Shown: positions 59,530 to 64,000 of the stretch, in pieces | How the letters are laid out: each line of letters starts with the position of its first letter | Position numbering within the stretch: position 1 is the stretch's first letter | Source: Bathymodiolus brooksi | Lineage: Eukaryota > Mollusca > Bivalvia > Mytilida > Modiolidae | DNA length: 64,000 bases | Direction of reading: 5' to 3' | Assembly: GCA_963680875.1 (NCBI GenBank) | Contig: OY804579.1 | Location: 23,297,804-23,361,803 of the forward strand | Program-made: the position numbers and the translations under genes | Notes under the pieces: model-generated | Told to the model about the DNA's origin: nothing | The model's input: only the letters and a program-made list of their open reading frames with translations | Databases searched by the model: none

Positions 59530-61145
59530 GGTACATAGACATGTACATGCACAAAGTGAGGTACATATATAGGCATAGTAAGGTACATGTACAAAGTGAG
59601 GTACTAGTATATACATGGTGGAGTACATGTATAGACATAGTAAGGTGCATGTACAAAGTGAGGTACTAGTATATACATGGTGGAGTACATGTATAGACAT
59701 AGTAAGGTACATGTACAAAGTGAGGTACTAGTATATACATGGTGGAGTACATGTATAGACACAGTAAGGTACATGTACAAAGTGAGGTACTAGTATATAC
59801 ATGGTGGAGTACATGTATAGACACAGTAAGGTACATGTACAAAGTGAGGTACTAGTATATACATGGTGGAGTACATGTATAGACACAGTAAGGTGCATGT
59901 ACAAAGTGAGGTACTAGTATATACATGGTGGAGTACATGTATAGACACAGTAAGGTACATGTACAAAGTGAGGTACTAGTATATGCATGGTGGAGTACAT
60001 GTATAGACATAGTAAGGTGCATGTACAAAGTGAGGTACTAGTATATACATGGTGGAGTACATGTATATACATATTAAGGTACATGTACAAAGTGAGGTAC
60101 TAGTATATACATGGTGGAGTACATGTATAGACACAGTAAGGTACATGTACAAAGTGAGGTACTAGTAAATACATGGTGGAGTACATGTATAGACACAGTA
60201 AGGTACATGTACAAAGTGAGGTACTAGTATATACATGGTGGAGTACATGTATAGACACAGTAAGGTACATGTACAAAGTGAGGTACTAGTATATACATAG
60301 CGCAGTACATGCATAGACATAGTAAGGTGCATGTACAAAGTGAGGTACTAGTATATACATGGTGGAGTACATGTATAGACACAGTAAGGTACATGTACAA
60401 AGTGAGGTACTAGTATATGCATGGTGGAGTACATGTATAGACATAGTACGGTGCATGTACAAAGTGAGGTACTAGTATATACATGGTGGAGTACATGTAT
60501 AGACATAGTAAGGTACATGTACAAAGTGAGGTACTAGTATATACATGGTGGAGTACATGTATAGACATAGTAAGGTGCATGTACAAAGTGAGGTACTAGT
60601 ATATACATGGTGGAGTACATGTATAGACACAGTAAGGTACATGTACAAAGTGAGGTACTAGTATATACATGGTGGAGTCCATGTATAGACATAGTAAGGT
60701 GCATGTACAAAGTGAGGTACTAGTATATACATGGTGGAGTACATGTATAGACATAGTAAGGTACATGTACAAAGTGAGGTACTAGTATATACATGGTGGA
60801 GTACATGTATAGACATAGTAAGGTGCATGTACAAAGTGAGGTACTAGTATATACATGGTGGAGTACATGTATAGACACAGTAAGGTACATGTACAAAGTG
60901 AGGTACTAGTATATACATGGTGGAGTACATGTATAGACATAGTAAGGTACATGTACAAAGTGAGGTACTAGTATATACATGGTGGAGTACATGTATAGAC
61001 ATAGTAAGGTACATGTACAAAGTGAGGTACTAGTATATACATGGTGGAGTACATGTATAGACACAGTAAGGTACATGTACAAAGTGAGGTACTAGTATAT
61101 ACATGGTGGAGTACATGAATAGACACAGTAAGGTGCATGTACAAA
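59530..61145. repeat. 62-bp minisatellite, about 26 copies
   Basis: The unit reads AGGTACATGTACAAAGTGAG, GTACTAGTATATACATGGTG, GAGTACATGTATAGACACAG TA. Two variant positions, GGTACATG or GGTGCATG and GACACAG or GACATAG, recur in mixed order. The right-hand end is degenerate (61130-61200). Small open frames of the type MYILVPHFVH on minus are artefacts. Confidence 0.97.
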
Positions 61146-61204
61146 CATAGTGAGGTGCATATATAGACAGTGGGAAACATGATACAGTGAGTTACACGTA
61201 CAGA

Positions 61205-62045
61205 CATCGTGATATTGGGATAAATTAAATACACATTATAAAGTACATATGTAGTTTGTTTACTAATAAGATTGATGGGGGCTGCACCTTTTTAACCGGT
61301 AAAGGGGCTCAAGTCGAATTTCATACCAATCCTTTGCATTTATTAACATGAAACTAATCTTCATACAAATATTATCAAAATTCATTTATCACACTCAAAG
61401 TAATAATATTTGATAAATGTAATATCTGTGTATAAGTATTGATCGAAACCCGTTTAAAAGCTATCCATCATAAATGTAAAGTGTACGATTTCAAAGCGGG
61501 TATGTTATAAATATGAAGTTAATTAAAACCTTGTAATAATAACCAAGGAGATGTATGATAAATTACTTTGTAGGACCTGACAATTACATCAATTCTACAA
61601 TGTAAGATCACGTCGCCATGATTTATTTCTCTATTTTTACGATCATGACAATACCATAATTTCATTCTTCCTACTGAAAAGAAAATGTCTGCCTTGATAA
61701 AGATGGTACATTAGGAGAAGAGTTGTGATGCCATTATGACTGGCCATATTTATGACTTTTCATAATTAAATTCAGAAAGTCATACACAATCAATTTCTAT
61801 CTTTTATTCCTTATGTTTCATGTTGGCGATTGCCTGAAATTTAATTAAACCTACAATGATAATGTGCACATTGCTTTTGGTATACGAGCCGTTTGTTTAT
61901 TAAAAATACATCCAATAATGTTATTTTCCTTGTTTGTACAGTCATGCTTATACACACAAACAAAAATAAGATACAAATGAAAGAAGTAGGTAGATACACT
62001 AAGACTCTGAAAAGTCACCACAGTACAAGTCAATATATATATATA
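61205..62045. other. No feature recognised
   Basis: AT-rich anonymous DNA; ends in a short (TA)n run before the SINE cluster. Confidence 0.5.
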
Positions 62046-62049
62046 CATG

Positions 62050-62215
62050 TATATACGTCTGAAAATTAAACCAAACAGTTAGAATTAGATTTTTGAGCTG
62101 TCAATTTTTTGTTCTTCCCTCGACGGGATTTGAACTCACACGAATCGCTTAGCCTTATGTCCAGCGCCCTAGAACACTCGACCACATCCGCTCCATAAAA
62201 ATGGAGCTTCAATAG
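62050..62215 (-). mobile_element. tRNA-derived SINE, head shortened
   Basis: Tail ACGTCTGAAAATTAAACC and head with CCTCGACGGGATTTGAACTC, then ACACGAATCGCTTAGCC: the ACCATTGATACACTGCAGCA stretch of the other copies is deleted. The A-box region reads CACTCGACCACATCC on plus. Confidence 0.8.
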
Positions 62216-62264
62216 TCGAATACCTTGTCGTGTAAGGAAAATCTAGAGATAGACATAAGACATG

Positions 62265-62663
62265 TGTCTAAGCCAATCGGCAAACCTCGGGTGAGTCCGC
62301 TTCTCTCCCTCAATACCTCGGCTGTAATACGGTATTTGATATGCGTCTACGCGTCACATTTCTTCGCCGGAAGACCGTATCACTTCAATCAAACATTGCG
62401 CACCGCGAATAAGTTCTAAAATGGCGACAATAGGTGAGTGTATAGAGTTTGCTTTGAAAAATATTGGTCTTTGATGAAGATAAGGATTCAGCCGACATTG
62501 TGACGAATGAAAATATGTTATTATTGGACGAATATTCGAAAGTGAAATTATTTTAATCTTCATTGAAGATTTCCAAAAGTAGTTCCAATGGGAGCTATCG
62601 TAATACGGACGAGGTATGATGAAGGTACGGAATCAGCCGAAGTTGCGATGAGTGATGTCTAAG
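62265..62663. mobile_element. hAT-like non-autonomous insertion with 8-bp TSD
   Basis: TGTCTAAG occurs at 62265-62272 and 62656-62663, bracketing a 383-bp insert (62273-62655) within the SINE-associated flanking unit. Paralogous empty sites are present at about 9898, 10366 and 63133 (TGTGTATAAGCGTGTG, TGTGTCTAGGCGTGTG). The insert ends are related as imperfect inverted repeats: AACCTCGGGTGAGTCCG near the left and the complement AACTTCGGCTGATTCCG near the right match at 14 of 17. An 8-bp duplication suggests hAT; other 8-bp superfamilies are possible. It has no transposase. Confidence 0.7.
62421..62556 (+). other. Exon-like start inside the insertion
   Basis: ATGGCGACAATAG is followed at 62434 by a consensus donor GTGAGT (AG/GTGAGT). 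Without splicing the frame reads MATIGECIEFALKNIGL and stops at 62472-62474; another frame reads FDEDKDSADIVTNENMLLL and stops at 62554-62556. The upstream 62280-62420 part is richer in CpG than the flanks. It could be a captured first exon and promoter, or the decayed end of the parent element's gene. No downstream exon is visible. Confidence 0.3.
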
Positions 62664-62880
62664 TGTGTGTAGATGGTACATATATACTTAATATTATAAT
62701 TTGACAGCAATCTAACTCAGCAATTTTTAATATATTGTATAGGATAATGAAGAATTCATTATACAGTCACAGGAAATAAAGTATATTATACAAACATCTA
62801 AGCGGATGACAACCATACAATATATCTGTCCCACTGGATCTCAAAGTTACTTGTGATACTAGGTTAATACTAAATATAAT
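62664..62880 (-). repeat. SINE-associated flanking unit, third copy
   Basis: GTGTGTAGATGGTACATATA, GATAATGAAGAATTCATTAT and ACTGGATCTCAAAGTTACTT follow the order of 9910-10132. It resumes the unit interrupted by the 383-bp insertion. Confidence 0.8.
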
Positions 62881-63065
62881 ATACGTCTGAAAATTAAACC
62901 AAACAGTGTTAGAATTAGATTTTTGAGCTGTCAATTTTTTTTATTTTTTTTCTTTGTTCTTCCCTCGACGGGATTTGAACTCACACCATTGATACACTGC
63001 AGCACCAATCGCTTAGCCTTATGTCCAGTGCCCTAGACCAATCGACCATATCCGCTCCATAAAAA
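62881..63065 (-). mobile_element. tRNA-derived SINE
   Basis: Tail and head in the same orientation; T-rich run at 62935-62955 between tail and head. The B box is intact as the complement of GGATTTGAAC; A-box region has GACCAATCGACCATATC, slightly diverged. Confidence 0.8.
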
Positions 63066-63230
63066 TTGAGCTTCAATAGTCGAAGTGTTACCTTGTTGCG
63101 TAAGAAAAATCTATAGAGATAGACACAAGATATGTGTCTAGGCGTGTGTAGATGATACATATTTACTTAATATTATAATTTGACAGCAATCTAACTCAAA
63201 AATCATATATATATATATATATATATATAT
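63066..63230 (-). repeat. SINE-associated flanking unit, fourth copy, ending in (AT)n
   Basis: GAGCTTCAATAGTCGAAGTG, ATAGACACAAGATATGTGTC and TTTGACAGCAATCTAACTCA, then an (AT)n run at 63206-63230. It carries an uninterrupted version of the insertion site. Confidence 0.75.
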
Positions 63231-63477
63231 AACATAGCGCATTTCAATGAAAATAACGGGGTTTTTTTAAATAATTTTTTATTTCTTGAGTTTTACTCTT
63301 CCTTAAATTGCTTGCATGCAGTAAACGTGCTTGATTGCTTAATGGTACAAGAGTGCAAAAAAGTAAATATGGCCGGTAATTTGGTTGGTTGAAAGGATTG
63401 ACACACTTGTGTGCAGCTTCTCGTTTGAGAAGTCACTGTCTTCCCGTGTGATGAACGCATTATATATATATATATAA

Positions 63478-63640
63478 ACGTCTGAAAATTAAACCAAACA
63501 GTGTTAGAATTAGATTTCAGAGCTGTCAAAATTTTGTTCTTCCCTCGACGGGATTTGAACCCACACCATTGATACACTGCAGCACCATTCGCTTAGCCTT
63601 ACGTCCAGTGCCCTAGACCACTCGACCACATCCACTCCCT
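63478..63640 (-). mobile_element. tRNA-derived SINE, left arm of an inverted pair
   Basis: Complete head and tail in minus orientation; the complement carries A box TGGTCGAGTGG and B box GGTTCAAATCC. It abuts an (AT)n run at both ends. Confidence 0.85.
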
Positions 63641-63658
63641 ATATATATATAGACAATA

Positions 63659-63711
63659 GGGAGTGGATGTGGTCGAGTGGTCTAGGGCGCTGGACGTAAG
63701 CTAAGCGAATG
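63659..63711 (+). mobile_element. SINE head fragment
   Basis: GGGAGTGGATGTGGTCGAGT through GGACGTAAGCTAAGCGAATG, then an abrupt change to (TA)n inside the tRNA-like region. Confidence 0.85.
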
Positions 63712-63724
63712 TATATATATATCA

Positions 63725-63885
63725 GGGAGTGGATGTAGTCGAGTGGTCTAGGGCGCTGGACGTAAGGCTAAGCGAATGGTGCTGCAGTGTAACAATGGTG
63801 TGGGTTCAAATCCCGTCGAGGGAAGAACAAAAATTTGACAGCTCTAAAATCTAATTCTAACACTGTTTGGTTTAATTTTCAGACG
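63725..63885 (+). mobile_element. tRNA-derived SINE, complete, right arm of an inverted pair
   Basis: Reads GGGAGTGGATGTAGTCGAGT, A box TAGTCGAGTGG, B box GGTTCAAATCC, then CGAGGGAAGAACAAA and tail TTTGACAGCTCTAAAATCTA to TTTAATTTTCAGACG, followed by (TA)n. It is the clearest reference copy. A true Leu/Ser tRNA is excluded because the 3' half continues into the shared tail and no closed acceptor stem forms. Confidence 0.9.
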
Positions 63886-63909
63886 TATATATATATATAT
63901 ATATATATA

Positions 63910-64000
63910 GGGAGTGGATGTAAGCGAATGGTGCTGCAGTGTATCAATGGTGTAGGTTCAAATCCCGTCGAGGGAAGAACAAAAATTTGACAGCTCTAAA
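63910..64000 (+). mobile_element. SINE copy with internal deletion, cut by window end
   Basis: GGGAGTGGATGTAAGCGAATGG-type junction shows that the A-box part of the head is deleted, between two GTA/TAAG repeats. The B box and start of the tail (TTTGACAGCTCTAAA) remain. The copy continues past the end of the window. Confidence 0.8.

Noticed and set aside
63659..63885. Genuine tRNA-Leu or tRNA-Ser gene
   Set aside because: A and B boxes are exact, but the same sequence with the same downstream tail recurs many times, and no proper acceptor stem or anticodon arm closes. It is a SINE head.

Overview
The window looks like intergenic or intronic DNA from a marine bivalve, most likely a mussel of the Mytilus type. 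The evidence is eukaryotic: AT-rich sequence with no operons or closely packed genes, tRNA-derived SINEs, terminal-inverted-repeat elements, decayed reverse-transcriptase fragments and long minisatellite arrays. Several dispersed repeats match, from memory, sequences that recur in mussel genomes. The species assignment is an inference.

I find no intact protein-coding gene. The only recognisable protein fragments are a decayed Penelope-like reverse transcriptase joined to a KRBA2-like integrase C-terminus (about 10.85-11.70 kb, minus), a non-LTR retrotransposon C-terminal fragment (about 44.5-44.8 kb, minus) and a possible terminal exon with a cadherin-like motif (about 12.4-12.6 kb, minus). 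The long open frames at 41.8-42.7, 43.0-43.8, 50.2-51.9 and 56.4-58.8 kb, and those across 28-36.7 kb, are by-products of tandem arrays.

Layout. 0-8.8 kb: AT-rich DNA with dispersed repeats, a 39-bp minisatellite and a perfect 30-bp hairpin. 8.8-12.6 kb: a 32-bp minisatellite, a family-H repeat, two tandem composite SINE units, a palindrome-rich patch and the retroelement remnants. 12.6-27.6 kb: mostly featureless DNA with two terminal-inverted-repeat elements, several dispersed repeats and 22-, 48-, 52- and 58-bp arrays. 28.0-36.75 kb: one 8.75-kb array of a 57-bp unit, about 150 copies, with visible internal segmental duplications. 37-56 kb: dispersed repeats, many carrying tandem arrays inside them (27/30-bp, CAAA-rich, 24-27-bp), plus a separate 28-bp array in which most units hold the E-box palindrome CACGTG. 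56.5-58.8 kb: about 75 copies of a 30-bp unit. 59.5-61.15 kb: about 26 copies of a 62-bp unit. 62-64 kb: a cluster of SINE copies in both orientations, one of which carries a 383-bp insertion with an 8-bp target-site duplication.

The unifying observation is that many tandem arrays are local amplifications of internal segments of dispersed repeats whose near-monomeric copies lie elsewhere in the window. I named these families H, G and M for use here only. The same internal segment of family H appears amplified at 41.9 kb and, in the opposite orientation, at 56.5 kb. Tandem arrays occupy roughly 18 kb of the 64 kb by my count. I saw no CRISPR, phage, plasmid or operon-like system.
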